From contig NZ_PVZF01000013.1 of assembly GCF_003002055.1 (NCBI RefSeq), positions 108,721 through 172,720 on the forward strand: a DNA stretch of 64,000 nt. Reading direction: 5' to 3'. A program made the translations under genes and the position numbers. The DNA is from Kineococcus rhizosphaerae (GTDB lineage: Bacteria; Actinomycetota; Actinomycetes; Actinomycetales; Kineococcaceae). The notes under the pieces are model-generated. The model saw only the letters and a program-made list of their open reading frames with translations. It made no database searches and had not been told where the DNA came from. This document shows, piece by piece, positions 16,543-24,899 of this stretch (position 1 is the first letter of the stretch; every line of letters starts with the position of its first letter).

Positions 16543-17424
16543 ATGCTCGAGATCCGAGGTCTGACACGACGGTTCGGTGACCGCACGGCCGTCGACGACA
16601 TCGCCATGACGGTGCCCTCCGGTGAGCTGGTGGGTTTCGTCGGCGGCAACGGGGCGGGGAAGTCCACGACCATGCGGATGGTCATGGGCGTCCTGGAGCC
16701 CGACGCCGGGCAGATCCGCTGGAACGGGGCGCCGGTCACGCCGGCCGACCGCCGCCGGTTCGGGTACATGCCCGAGGAGCGCGGCCTGTACCCCAAGCAG
16801 CCGGTGCTGGCCCAGCTCGTCTACCTGGGCCGGCTGCAGGGTCTGGACGCCGGCCGCGCCCGCCGGTCCGCGCAGGAGCTGCTCGAACGCTTCGACCTCG
16901 CCGCCCGCGGCGGCGACAAGCTGGAGTCGCTGTCGCTGGGCAACCAGCAACGCGTCCAGATCGCGGCGGCCGTCATCGCCGACCCGCGGCTGCTGGTCCT
17001 CGACGAGCCGTTCTCGGGTCTGGACCCGACGGCCGTGGACAGCATGGCCGAGCTGCTGCAGGACCACGCCGCCCGCGGGGCAGGGGTCCTGTTCTCCTCC
17101 CACCAGCTCGACCTGGTCGAGCGGTTGTGCGACCGGCTCGTCGTCCTGCACGCGGGTCGCGTCGTCGCCGCCGGGACGGTCGAGGAGCTGCGCACGTCCG
17201 CGGGCGTGCGGCACCGGCTGCGCACCGGCTCGGACGCCTCGTGGGTCCGGGGCCTGGGCTGGTTGCAGGTCGACGACGTCCACGAGGGGTCGGCCGTCGT
17301 CCGCCTCGCCGACCCCGAGGACTCCGACCGCCTGCTGCGCGAGGCCGCCGGGCGCGGCCGCGTCTACGAGTTGTCCACCGTCGTCCCCACGCTCGCCGAA
17401 GTCTTCAGGGAGGTCGCCGCATGA
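16543..17424 (+). CDS. ABC-2 efflux ATP-binding protein (NatA-like)
   Basis: The 293-aa ATPase has Walker A (GGNGAGKS), the NatA-type signature LSLGNQQR, Walker B (LLVLDEP) and a C-terminal extension typical of drug or Na+ efflux ATPases. It overlaps the permease gene by 4 bp (ATGA). It lies 59 bp after the peptide exporter in the same direction, so the pair could provide self-protection against the lanthipeptide, in the manner of LanFE(G); a role in ion efflux unrelated to the cluster is equally open. Confidence 0.85.
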   Translation: MLEIRGLTRRFGDRTAVDDIAMTVPSGELVGFVGGNGAGKSTTMRMVMGVLEPDAGQIRWNGAPVTPADRRRFGYMPEERGLYPKQPVLAQLVYLGRLQGLDAGRARRSAQELLERFDLAARGGDKLESLSLGNQQRVQIAAAVIADPRLLVLDEPFSGLDPTAVDSMAELLQDHAARGAGVLFSSHQLDLVERLCDRLVVLHAGRVVAAGTVEELRTSAGVRHRLRTGSDASWVRGLGWLQVDDVHEGSAVVRLADPEDSDRLLREAAGRGRVYELSTVVPTLAEVFREVAA

Positions 17425-18677
17425 GCGCCCGTGAACTGACCGCACCCGTCCGCACCCGTCCCGACGACCGCCCCACCCTGCTCGACCCGGGGCCGGCGCC
17501 GGCCCGCACGACGCCGGCGTGGCGGGTCGTGGCGGCGCGCGAGATCGCCGTGAAGCTGCGCGACCGCAACTTCCTCGTCGCCACCGGCGTCCTGCTCCTC
17601 CTGCTGATCGGCAGCCTCGTGGTCCAGGGGGTCCTCGCGGCCCGCAGCGGGCACGTCGACCTGGCCGTGACGGGCCGCGACGCGACGTCCGTCGTCCAGC
17701 GGGCCGGGTCCGCGGCGCGGGCCGCTGGGTCGTCCGTCGAGTTCTCCACCACGACCCTGCCCTCGGTCGCGGACGTCGAGCGCCAGGTCCGCGACGGTTC
17801 CGTCGACGCCGGGCTGGTCCCGACGGCCGACGGGCAGGGCTGGCGGCTGATCGGCGACACCGAGCGCAACACCGACGCGGCGCAGTGGGTCGGGACGGCC
17901 GTGGCCGCCGTCGCGCTGGACCGCGACGCCGCCGCGGCCGGCCTCGACCCCGCCGCCCTCCGGCGGGGCGCGGCCGTCGGCTACGACCTGCTGCAGCCCG
18001 ACGGGGACCGCGCCCGCGCCACCGCCAAGGTCTGCGCCGTGGTGTTCGGCCTGCTGTTCTACCTCGCCGCCCTGGTGTTCGGCACCGCGCTGGCCACCAG
18101 CGTCGTGGAGGAGAAGCAGAACCGCGTCGTGGAGATCCTGGCCGCGGCCGTCCCCGTCCGCCAGCTCCTCGTCGGCAAGGTCGTGGCGGCCACGGTCCTG
18201 GCCACCGCGCAGGTCGTGCTGCTGGCGGGCCTGGGCACCGCCGGCCTGCTCGCCACCGGCAACACCGGGATGCTCGAGCTCCTCGGCGGCGGGGTCGGCT
18301 GGTTCCTGGCCTTCTTCCTCGTCGGCTTCGTGGCCCTGTCGTGCCTGTGGGCCGTGGTCGGGTCCGTCGCGACCCGCGCGGAGGACATCCAGTCCACGTC
18401 CCCGCCGGTGACGGTCCTCGTCATGGCGATCTTCTTCCTCGCCCTGTTCCTGACGGGTCTGCCGCTGAAGGTGGTCTCGTTCGTGCCCCTGCTGTCGACG
18501 ACGGCGATGCCCGTGCGCGTCATCAGCGGTGACGCCTCCTGGTGGGAGGCCGCGCTGAGCCTGCTGGTCGGTCTCCTCGGGGCCGTCGGCGTCATCCGCG
18601 TCGCCGAGCGCATGTACCGCGCCTCGCTCATGCAGACCAACCGGCGCACCTCGTTCCGCGAAGCCCTCGGCCGGTGA
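17421..18677 (+). CDS. ABC-2 permease (NatB-like)
   Basis: The 418-aa protein has one helix near the N-terminus (about 50-72), a large extracytoplasmic domain, and five or six helices in the C-terminal half, with TSVVEEKQNRVVEIL as the ABC-2 coupling motif (EEKxxRxxE). This is the NatB/ABC2_membrane_3 layout. It forms an efflux system with the overlapping ATPase gene; the substrate is unknown. A small secreted-peptide gene begins 24 bp downstream. Confidence 0.85.
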   Translation: MSARELTAPVRTRPDDRPTLLDPGPAPARTTPAWRVVAAREIAVKLRDRNFLVATGVLLLLLIGSLVVQGVLAARSGHVDLAVTGRDATSVVQRAGSAARAAGSSVEFSTTTLPSVADVERQVRDGSVDAGLVPTADGQGWRLIGDTERNTDAAQWVGTAVAAVALDRDAAAAGLDPAALRRGAAVGYDLLQPDGDRARATAKVCAVVFGLLFYLAALVFGTALATSVVEEKQNRVVEILAAAVPVRQLLVGKVVAATVLATAQVVLLAGLGTAGLLATGNTGMLELLGGGVGWFLAFFLVGFVALSCLWAVVGSVATRAEDIQSTSPPVTVLVMAIFFLALFLTGLPLKVVSFVPLLSTTAMPVRVISGDASWWEAALSLLVGLLGAVGVIRVAERMYRASLMQTNRRTSFREALGR

Positions 18678-18700
18678 CCGCCCCCCGCCGGGAGGACCCC

Positions 18701-18892
18701 GTGCGCCCCCGTCCCGCCCGCCCTGCCCGCCTCGCCCGCCTCGTCCTCGGCGCCGGGGTGGTGGCCGCCCTCGGCTCGCTCGCCGCGGCCGCCCCCGCCG
18801 GTGCGGCCGTCCTGCCGCACGGCTGGCCCTGGTTCGGCGGCAGCTGCCTGCCGCTGCAGGTCTGCCCCCCGCCCTTCCCCTGGTTCGTCTGA
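18701..18892 (+). CDS. Small secreted Trp/Pro-rich peptide with two cysteines
   Basis: No family is recognised. The 63-aa product starts at GTG 18701 with GGAGG 5 bp upstream. It has a basic N-terminus, a hydrophobic core (LVLGAGVVAALGSLAAAA) and a signal-peptidase site near AGA-A, leaving a mature peptide of about 28 residues (VLPHGWPWFGGSCLPLQVC, then PPPFPWFV). Two Cys six residues apart could form a disulfide loop. It is directly downstream of the efflux pair and ends at a strong terminator, so it may belong to that transcript. A bacteriocin-like or surface-active peptide is possible, but nothing proves it. Confidence 0.6.
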   Translation: MRPRPARPARLARLVLGAGVVAALGSLAAAAPAGAAVLPHGWPWFGGSCLPLQVCPPPFPWFV

Positions 18893-18907
18893 CCGTTCCC
18901 CCGACCG

Positions 18908-18941
18908 GCGGGGCCGGGCCGCCGCGGCGGCCCGGCCCCGC
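18908..18941 (+). terminator. Strong 16-bp perfect hairpin
   Basis: Arms 18908-18923 and 18926-18941 pair perfectly around a 2-nt loop and are entirely G+C. It lies 16 bp after the secreted-peptide stop and closes the exporter/efflux transcript. No T-run follows. Confidence 0.75.
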
Positions 18942-19072
18942 TGCGTGCGCCCGGGGCGCACCCGGGGGAGGGCCGTGCGGGGGAACGTGCCCGCGGGACG
19001 CTCAAGCGGGACCGGTGCTCCCCCGACCACGTAGAGGTTGAGCGTCGAGCCGCGGCGCACGAGGAGCGATGC

Positions 19073-20221
19073 ATGGACGTGGTGACGACGCGCTGGAGCG
19101 CTCGCGACGGCTGGAGCACCCCCCTGCCCGGGTGGGACGGCCCGAGCACCCTGGTGCTGGTCCTGGGCGACGCCGACCTGCTCGACGACGACGCCCCCTG
19201 CGGCCCCGCCCTGCGCGAGGTGGTCCGGGCCCACCCGTCGTCGGTGGTGGTGGGCTGCTCGACCGCCGGCCAGGTGCTGGGCGCCGACCTCGCCGACGGC
19301 ACGCTCACGGTGGCCGTGGTCCGCTTCCACCGTTCCCGGCTCGTCCTCGAGACGGCCGCCGTCAGCGCCGGTGCGTCCGGCGCGGTGGGGCTCGACCTGG
19401 GACGGCGCCTGCACCGCGCGGGCCCGGACCTGGCGTGGGTGCTCGTGCTGGCCGACGGCACGGAGGTCAACGGCAGTGCGCTGGCCGCGGGGCTGGCCGA
19501 CGGCGCCGGGCCCGGGGTGCTGGTCTCGGGGGGTCTGGCCGGTGACGGTGACCGGTTCACCCGCACCTGGGTGCTGGTGGACGGCCGGCCCACCGGTTCC
19601 CGCGCCTGCGCGGTCGGCGTGTACGGGACGGACCTGCAGGTCGGTTCGGGGTCGCGGGGCGGCTGGTCCGTCATGGGCCCGGAGCGGAGGGTGACCCGGT
19701 CGCGGGGGACCGAGCTGTTCGAGCTGGACGGCCGACCGGCGCTGGACCTGTACCGCGACTACCTCGGTGAGCGCGCCCGCGGCCTGCCGGGCACCGCGCT
19801 GCTCTTCCCGCTGCAGGTGCGCACCCCGGCCCAGCCCGACCGCGAGCTGGTGCGGACGGTCCTGGGGACCGACGACGCCGCCCGCAGCCTGACGTTCGCG
19901 GGGGACGTGCCCGAGGGGTCCGTGGCCCAGCTCATGCGCACCACCACCGAGGACCTGCTGGACGCGGCCGGGGGAGCCGCCGCCGCGGCGTCGCTGCCGG
20001 CCGGCGGCACCGCGCTCGCCCTGGCCGTCAGCTGCGTCGGCCGGCGCCTGCTGCTGGGCCGGCGCACGGAGGACGAGCTGGACGCCGTGCTCGACGAGCT
20101 CGGCGGGGGAGCCCCGCTGGTCGGCTTCTACTCCTACGGCGAGCTGTCGCCCGCCGGCACCTCGGGGTGCGACCTGCACAACCAGACCATGACCGTGACC
20201 GTGGTGAGGGAGGGTCCGTGA
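19073..20221 (+). CDS. FIST sensory domain protein
   Basis: The 382-aa protein has FIST N and FIST C domains (about 30-220 and 225-370): VVVGCSTAGQVLG, GLAGDGDRF and, at the end, GFYSYGELSP. FIST domains are small-ligand sensors, often coupled to histidine kinases, chemoreceptors or GGDEF proteins. Here the sensor is a separate gene whose stop overlaps the start of a GGDEF-EAL gene (GTGA), so it probably senses for that enzyme. A clear hypothesis is an input protein for c-di-GMP control. ATG 19073 is preceded by GAGGAG. Confidence 0.88.
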   Translation: MDVVTTRWSARDGWSTPLPGWDGPSTLVLVLGDADLLDDDAPCGPALREVVRAHPSSVVVGCSTAGQVLGADLADGTLTVAVVRFHRSRLVLETAAVSAGASGAVGLDLGRRLHRAGPDLAWVLVLADGTEVNGSALAAGLADGAGPGVLVSGGLAGDGDRFTRTWVLVDGRPTGSRACAVGVYGTDLQVGSGSRGGWSVMGPERRVTRSRGTELFELDGRPALDLYRDYLGERARGLPGTALLFPLQVRTPAQPDRELVRTVLGTDDAARSLTFAGDVPEGSVAQLMRTTTEDLLDAAGGAAAAASLPAGGTALALAVSCVGRRLLLGRRTEDELDAVLDELGGGAPLVGFYSYGELSPAGTSGCDLHNQTMTVTVVREGP

Positions 20222-21729
20222 GCGGGTTCCACCGGACCCTCGGCCGTCAGCTGCGCCGCGCCGGCATCGACCCCGCCGAGGCGGCGGGGCCGTGGCGGGA
20301 GCTGCTGGAGGCCGTCAGCGCCGTGTACGCCGAGGCCGACGACGAGCGCTACACGCTGGAGCGGTCGCTGGAGGTGTCGACCCGGGAGATGCGGGGCCTG
20401 CACGAGGTGCTGAGCCGGCAGGCGATGCACGACACGCTCACGGGCCTGCCCAACCGTGCCGCCCTGCTCGTCGACCTGCAGGCGCGGTTGAGCGCGGGCC
20501 GGTCCCGGCGCGGGACCGTCGCGGCCCTGTTCATCGACCTCGACGGCTTCAAGCAGGTCAACGACAGCCTCGGGCACGCGGCCGGGGACGAGCTCCTGGT
20601 CCGGGCCGCCGAGCGCATCCGCTCCTGCCTGCGCCCCGACGACCTCGTCGCCCGCCTGGGCGGGGACGAGTTCGTCGTGGTGTGCGACGTGCCCGACGAA
20701 CCCGGCGAGCGGGGCGCGGTCGCGCGGATCGCCGGGCGGATCGGCGCCCAGCTCGCCACCCCGTTCCGGCTGGACACCCACGACGCCGTGGTCAGCGCGA
20801 GCATCGGCCTGGCCGAGAGCCGCGACGGCGGCACCGACGCCGAGACCCTGCTGCGCCGGGCGGACCTCGCGATGTACGACGCCAAGGTGTCGGGCAAGGC
20901 CCGGACCTCCGTCTTCGACGACGCGATGCAGTCCGACGTCGACGCCCGGCTGTCCGTGCGCAGCGCCCTGGGGGACGCCGTCCGCGGCGGGCAGCTGCGC
21001 CTGCACTACCAGCCGCTGGTGAGCCTGGCGGACGGCCGCGTGCTGGGCGCCGAGGCCCTCGTCCGCTGGCAGCGCCCGGGGCACGGGCTGCTGGCCCCCG
21101 ACGCGTTCGTGCCGGTGGCCGAGGAGACCGCGCTCATCACCGAGGTCGACCGCTGGGTGGTCGGGGAGGCGGTGCGGCGCGCCGCCGGCTGGTGCCGCGC
21201 GGGAGGGAGCGTGGCCGTCAACCTCTCGCCCCGCTCGCTGGAGGGGGACGCGGTGCTGGACGCCCTCAGCAGCGCCCTGCACCGCTGGCGGGTCCCCGCC
21301 CGCTCGGTCGTCCTGGAGATCACGGAGACGGGCGTCATGAGCACCTCGGGTGCCGCCGACCGTGTCCTGGCGGGGCTGCTCGACCTCGGCGCCGTCCTGT
21401 CCGTGGACGACTTCGGCGTCGGGCACTCGTCCCTGGCGAGGCTGCGCCGGACCCGGGCGCAGGTGCTGAAGGTCGACCGGTCGCTGGTGGCCGACGTCGA
21501 CCGCGACGACGCCTCGCGCTCGGTGGTGGCGGCCGTGGTCGCCATGGCGCACGCCCTGGGCATGGTGGTGGTCGCCGAGGGCGTGGAGCGCGCCGCGCAG
21601 GCCGACGTGCTGCGCGCGGTGCGCTGCGACCAGGCCCAGGGCTGGTTCTTCGGGCGCCCGGCCGAGCCCGAGGGGCTCGACCCCGTGTTCGCGCACCCCG
21701 CCGTCTCCCGCGCGGGCGCGTGGGTCTGA
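20218..21729 (+). CDS. Soluble GGDEF-EAL protein coupled to FIST protein
   Basis: The 503-aa protein has a short helical N-terminal region (about 1-75, including YTLERSLEVSTREM, a coiled-coil linker), a GGDEF domain with intact ARLGGDEF and an EAL domain with GAEALVRW, VDDFGVGHSSL and KVDRSL. Both active sites look intact, although DDFGVGHSS differs from the usual DDFGTGYSS. No membrane helix is present. Start GTG 20218 overlaps the FIST gene stop by 4 bp, so the two are made together. Confidence 0.9.
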   Translation: MSGFHRTLGRQLRRAGIDPAEAAGPWRELLEAVSAVYAEADDERYTLERSLEVSTREMRGLHEVLSRQAMHDTLTGLPNRAALLVDLQARLSAGRSRRGTVAALFIDLDGFKQVNDSLGHAAGDELLVRAAERIRSCLRPDDLVARLGGDEFVVVCDVPDEPGERGAVARIAGRIGAQLATPFRLDTHDAVVSASIGLAESRDGGTDAETLLRRADLAMYDAKVSGKARTSVFDDAMQSDVDARLSVRSALGDAVRGGQLRLHYQPLVSLADGRVLGAEALVRWQRPGHGLLAPDAFVPVAEETALITEVDRWVVGEAVRRAAGWCRAGGSVAVNLSPRSLEGDAVLDALSSALHRWRVPARSVVLEITETGVMSTSGAADRVLAGLLDLGAVLSVDDFGVGHSSLARLRRTRAQVLKVDRSLVADVDRDDASRSVVAAVVAMAHALGMVVVAEGVERAAQADVLRAVRCDQAQGWFFGRPAEPEGLDPVFAHPAVSRAGAWV

Positions 21730-21748
21730 CGCGGACCCGGCGCGTCAG
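21726..21748. terminator. Hairpin between convergent genes
   Basis: CTGACGCG and CGCGTCAG form perfect 8-bp arms with a 7-nt loop, overlapping the stop codon of the GGDEF-EAL gene and facing the convergent anti-sigma-like gene. Confidence 0.55.
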
Positions 21749-21781
21749 GCCGGTGGGCTCCGCGGCGCGCCCGCCGCCTCC

Positions 21782-22534
21782 TCAGCGGGGGAGGTCCAGC
21801 TGCTGGAGGGCGGGCACGCGGACGAGGGCGGCGAGCGCGTCCTCGGTCACCGGTGACCCGACGGGGAAGGTGACGCCGGCGGGCAACGGCTCGTCGGGGT
21901 CGGCGACGGGGGTCGCCTCGGCGGTGATCAGCCGGTGGTCGGTGGTCAGCAGCTGCGCCCAGCGCCGTTCGACCGTCGACCCGCCCGCCTCGTTCGAGGA
22001 CACGTACCTCGTGGAGCGCCCGGTCCCCAGCTGCGACCCGTCCTGCTGCGTGGCGACGTGGCAGTCGTGGCAGTCGAGGACGTCGGAGCCGGTCGCCTCC
22101 TGCGCGCTCGCCTGCACGGTCAGGCGCACCTCGACGGGGTCGACGTCGCCGCGGCGCACGGTGAACCAGCCGTCCTGGAGCGACCGCTCGTCGACGCTGC
22201 GCCCGGCCAGCGCGGTCGGTGTCGTGGACCAGCCCGGCAGGGTCTCGTCCACGGCCGCGTCGAGGGTCTCCGCCGCCTGACGCTGCGGTGCGATCGAGGA
22301 GGACACCGACGGGGGCTGGGCCGGAACGACGCGGGGTCCTGCCGGCGGACGCCCCGACCCCACCCACGCCACTGCCACCACGGCGACGGCCACCCCCGCT
22401 GCTGCCGCGCCGCGCACCGCGTGACGCCGCCGCCGCAGCCGTCGCCGCCCCAGCACCGTCGCCGACGCGACCAGTGCGGGGGCGCCGGACACGTCCCCCG
22501 CCGCACGGACGAGGTCCTCCCGGAGATCAGCCAC
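21782..22534 (-). CDS. Membrane partner of ECF sigma factor (anti-sigma-like)
   Basis: The 250-aa protein has a short cytoplasmic N-terminus rich in Arg (RRRLRRRR), a single membrane helix (about 42-59) and an extracytoplasmic domain of about 190 residues. It overlaps the sigma gene by 8 bp, the usual sigma/anti-sigma layout. There is no zinc-type HxxxCxxC motif in the cytoplasmic part; instead the outer domain has CHDCH (residues 155-159), a CxxCH pattern. Function as anti-sigma factor is inferred from topology and position only. Confidence 0.6.
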   Translation of the reverse strand: MADLREDLVRAAGDVSGAPALVASATVLGRRRLRRRRHAVRGAAAAGVAVAVVAVAWVGSGRPPAGPRVVPAQPPSVSSSIAPQRQAAETLDAAVDETLPGWSTTPTALAGRSVDERSLQDGWFTVRRGDVDPVEVRLTVQASAQEATGSDVLDCHDCHVATQQDGSQLGTGRSTRYVSSNEAGGSTVERRWAQLLTTDHRLITAEATPVADPDEPLPAGVTFPVGSPVTEDALAALVRVPALQQLDLPR

Positions 22535-23042
22535 GTCGATCCCTCCCCTGCACGAGCTCCGGGCGCCGGCGCAACCGGCTCAGCGCTCTGGCGTTCTGGC
22601 TCTTGACGGTGCCGATGCTCACGTCGAGCAGGTCGGCGGTCTCCTCCTCGGTGCAGCCGTCCAGGTGCCGCAGCACCACGACCGCTCGTTGTCCGGCGGG
22701 CAACGCGCGCAACGCGGCCAGCAGGTCGAGGCGGTCCACGACGTCGGTCAACGGGTGGGACGGGTCGGCTCCGACATCGTCCTCGGCGAGGTCGCGGGGC
22801 ACCTCGTGCCGACGGTCGCTGCGCCGCCACCGGGAGGTGACGGCGTTGGCGAGGGCCCGACGGGCGTAGGCGTCGGGCTGGTCGACGCGGTTCCACCTCA
22901 CGTAGATCCTCGCCAGCACCTCCTGGACGAGGTCCTCACCGGCGTGGTCGTCGCCGGTCAGCAGGCGCCCGATGCGCAGCAGTCGCGGGGTGGCGTCGCG
23001 CGCCCACCCGGTGAAGCGCTCCTCGCGTTCTGCGTCCCTCAC
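22527..23042 (-). CDS. SigE-family ECF RNA polymerase sigma factor
   Basis: The 171-aa protein has sigma region 2 (GEDLVQEVLARIYVRW) and region 4 (LPAGQRAVVVLRHLDGCTEEETADLLDVSIGTVKSQNARAL) typical of actinobacterial SigE-family ECF factors. It starts at GTG 23042. It is likely autoregulated: an inverted repeat with CTGTCAC/GTGACAG arms lies 61-88 bp upstream. Its membrane-bound partner follows with an 8-bp overlap. The signal is unknown. Confidence 0.9.
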   Translation of the reverse strand: MRDAEREERFTGWARDATPRLLRIGRLLTGDDHAGEDLVQEVLARIYVRWNRVDQPDAYARRALANAVTSRWRRSDRRHEVPRDLAEDDVGADPSHPLTDVVDRLDLLAALRALPAGQRAVVVLRHLDGCTEEETADLLDVSIGTVKSQNARALSRLRRRPELVQGRDRRG

Positions 23043-23102
23043 GCACCGTTGACGCAGCGGGGACGTGGATGGTTGTCACGTCCGCGAACTCCTCCCGGCG
23101 AG

Positions 23103-23130
23103 CTGTCACGTCTCAGGACGTCGGTGACAG
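23103..23130. promoter_or_regulatory. Inverted repeat upstream of sigma gene
   Basis: CTGTCAC (23103-23109) and GTGACAG (23124-23130) are perfect 7-bp inverted arms with a 14-bp spacer that itself holds GACGT elements. It may be an operator or contain the autoregulated promoter. Confidence 0.4.
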
Positions 23131-23190
23131 TTCTGCATGTGGTCAGCTGGGGCGGGTGGTTCCGTCGATGAGAGGGCGATCCTCGACGAG

Positions 23191-23484
23191 TCACCTCGTG
23201 CGTCGCTTCAACAGCCAGACGGACGCGACGAGCAACACCGAGCCGAGCAGGCCGAGAACGTCCCAGACGATGCGGAAGGCACTGCTCGCAGGCTGCCGAC
23301 CGAGCACCTGAACGACGATGCAGGTCAGCAGCACCAGCGCCCCCGTTGCTCCGCTGACGATCCAGGTCAGCCGCGGAACCTGGCCCGATCGCGACGCATC
23401 AGCTTTCACGAGGTCACGGTGCCAGGTCTGAGCCGCAGACCCCTGGACGTCACGGTCATCCTGCGTCGTGCGCGCTGACGCCAT
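23191..23484 (-). CDS. Small two-helix membrane protein
   Basis: The 97-aa product is hypothetical. It has two hydrophobic helices (about 43-61 and 72-92: LTWIVSGATGALVLLTCIVV and IVWDVLGLLGSVLLVASVWLL) and a basic C-terminus (KRRTR), giving a hairpin membrane protein. The start (ATG 23484) is uncertain, because the first 14 codons overlap a copy of the dispersed 31-bp repeat; a later start is possible. No link to neighbours is evident. Confidence 0.5.
   Translation of the reverse strand: MASARTTQDDRDVQGSAAQTWHRDLVKADASRSGQVPRLTWIVSGATGALVLLTCIVVQVLGRQPASSAFRIVWDVLGLLGSVLLVASVWLLKRRTR
23446..23476 (+). repeat. 31-bp dispersed repeat, copy 1
   Basis: It starts GACGTCACGGTCATC and ends CGTCGTGCGCGCT. 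It differs from copy 3 (25844) at one base. A second partial copy of the GACGTCACGGTC part follows at about 23491. Confidence 0.75.
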
Positions 23485-23520
23485 GGCCACGACGTCACGG
23501 TCGTGTCGATCTGCGGATGT

Positions 23521-24222
23521 TCAGCAAGTGGTCTGGAAGGCGCGGATGAGGTCGGTGGCCGCCGGCAGGTCCTGAGGGCGGTGACCACGACCGGGGACTC
23601 GTTCGTGTCTGGCGCCCAGCCGGGCCAAGGCCTGGGCGGTCTCCTCGTACAACGGCAGTCACCCCCCGGTGATGACCAGCGTCGGGATCTCCTCGACCAC
23701 GGCCGGGTCGAGGTCGACCGCCCAGGGCGCCGGCACCGTGCGCAGACGCCGCAAGGCCAGGACCTGCTCAACCGTCTTCGCCGGTGGTTGCGGGGCGCCC
23801 AACGCGGCGAAGAAGTCCTGTCCGTACGCCACGTCGTCCAGGTCGGGGTCGCCGATGCGGTCCAGGACCGGCGCCATGGCGCCGATGTGCTCCTCCACCG
23901 CCGCGCTGCCGCGGGCCAGTGCGAAGCACGCCGGCTCCAAGAGCACCAGACTGCGGACCCCTCCCCTGCAGCGCTGAGCGGCCAGCAGGGCCGCTACCGC
24001 TCCGCCGGAGTGGGCCACCACGTCGAGGTCCCCACCTGCGCGGGCCAGGACGGCCTCGACCTGGTGGTCGACGAAGTCGGCCGCAGGTGGGCCAGCCGCG
24101 GCCTCCTGCTCGCGCCAGTCCAACCAGACGGCGTCGGCGAAGTCGGGCAGGTCGCGTTGGGTGGGCCAGGCGTCGGGGCCTCCTCGACCGGCACCGTGCA
24201 AGAAGATCGCGACCACTGGCAC
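23521..24222 (-). pseudogene. Alpha/beta hydrolase with in-frame stop
   Basis: The reading from GTG 24222 gives 187 aa with the hydrolase start (VVAIFLHGAGRGG), the nucleophile elbow VAHSGGAVAA and PTLVITGG, then TGA at 23661-23659. In the same frame the family's C-terminal part goes on to 23521: LPLYEETAQALARLGARH followed by GRGHRPQDLPAATDLIRAF, including the expected catalytic His. One base change (for instance TGG to TGA) thus removes the last 45 residues and the catalytic His. I see no frameshift. The gene is probably newly dead, unless the stop is read through. Confidence 0.75.
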
Positions 24223-24249
24223 AGCGTGCCCGTGAGCATGGCCGACGGC

Positions 24250-24309
24250 GACCTCGCGGTCATCCCGCGGTGCGCGCGAAGCGCACGATCATCCCGTGTT
24301 GTGCGCGCT
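24250..24309 (+). repeat. 31-bp dispersed repeat, diverged double copy 2
   Basis: Two diverged copies follow each other: 24250-24278 (GCGGTCATCCCGCGGTGCGCGCG at its core) and 24282-24309 (ATCATCCCGTGTTGTGCGCGCT). They lie in the gap between the hydrolase pseudogene and the next plus-strand gene. Confidence 0.6.
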
Positions 24310-24399
24310 CAACGGCTGGCCCGAGACGCCCGCACGTGCCGAAGAGCGGATGGCCCCGAGGGACTGCCGCGCGCCAGGACGCGGTGCCACAGTGTCGTC

Positions 24400-24753
24400 A
24401 TGAGCACGGCTGCGGAATCCGTGCCCCGACCAGGCACACGGACCCGACGTGGTTCCAGCGTCCGTGTCGTAGCTCAGCCCCACTGGGTCAACGCTTGGCT
24501 GCTGAGGTCGACAGCGCGGCCGTACCTGCGTCTGGACGGCGCCGAGCACGCCCTGGCCTGGTCCCGTGCGCAGACCTTCCCCCTCGACCCGGGCCAGCAC
24601 CACCTGGAAACGTTCTGGCGCTACCGCGGCACCCGGACTGCGCTGGGCACCGGCTCCTTGCAGTTGCGGATCGGCGAGGGCGAGGAGGCCGTCGTCGTGG
24701 CTCGCAACGGCCCGCTGAACCAGCAGCCGCTGCAGCCACGTCTGCAGGCGTGA
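24400..24753 (+). CDS. Hypothetical protein, ARNGPLN-type
   Basis: The 117-aa product has no recognised function. The pattern YLRLDGAEHALAWSRAQTF, DPGQHHLETFWRYRGTR and a terminal VVVARNGPLNQQPLQP recalls a family of actinobacterial hypothetical proteins whose beta-rich core follows a disordered N-terminus. ATG 24400 is the first start in frame with the conserved part. The gene stands alone between copies of the dispersed repeat. Confidence 0.55.
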   Translation: MSTAAESVPRPGTRTRRGSSVRVVAQPHWVNAWLLRSTARPYLRLDGAEHALAWSRAQTFPLDPGQHHLETFWRYRGTRTALGTGSLQLRIGEGEEAVVVARNGPLNQQPLQPRLQA

Positions 24754-24899
24754 GCCGCGGGCGGAGCGTCCGGTCATCCCGCAGACCAGTAGGTCGTCGA
24801 TCGCCCGCGCATGCCGGGTTGAGGAAGATCCAACCTGCGCCCCTGGACGTCGTGCCACGCTGACGAGGACAGAGGTGACCGAGCAGACGGAGGCAGCAG

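Noticed and set aside
12128..16567. Minus-strand open frame of about 1,480 codons
   Set aside because: Only its last 321 codons (HopA1-type gene from GTG 13093) look real; the rest runs antisense to the kinase and exporter genes.
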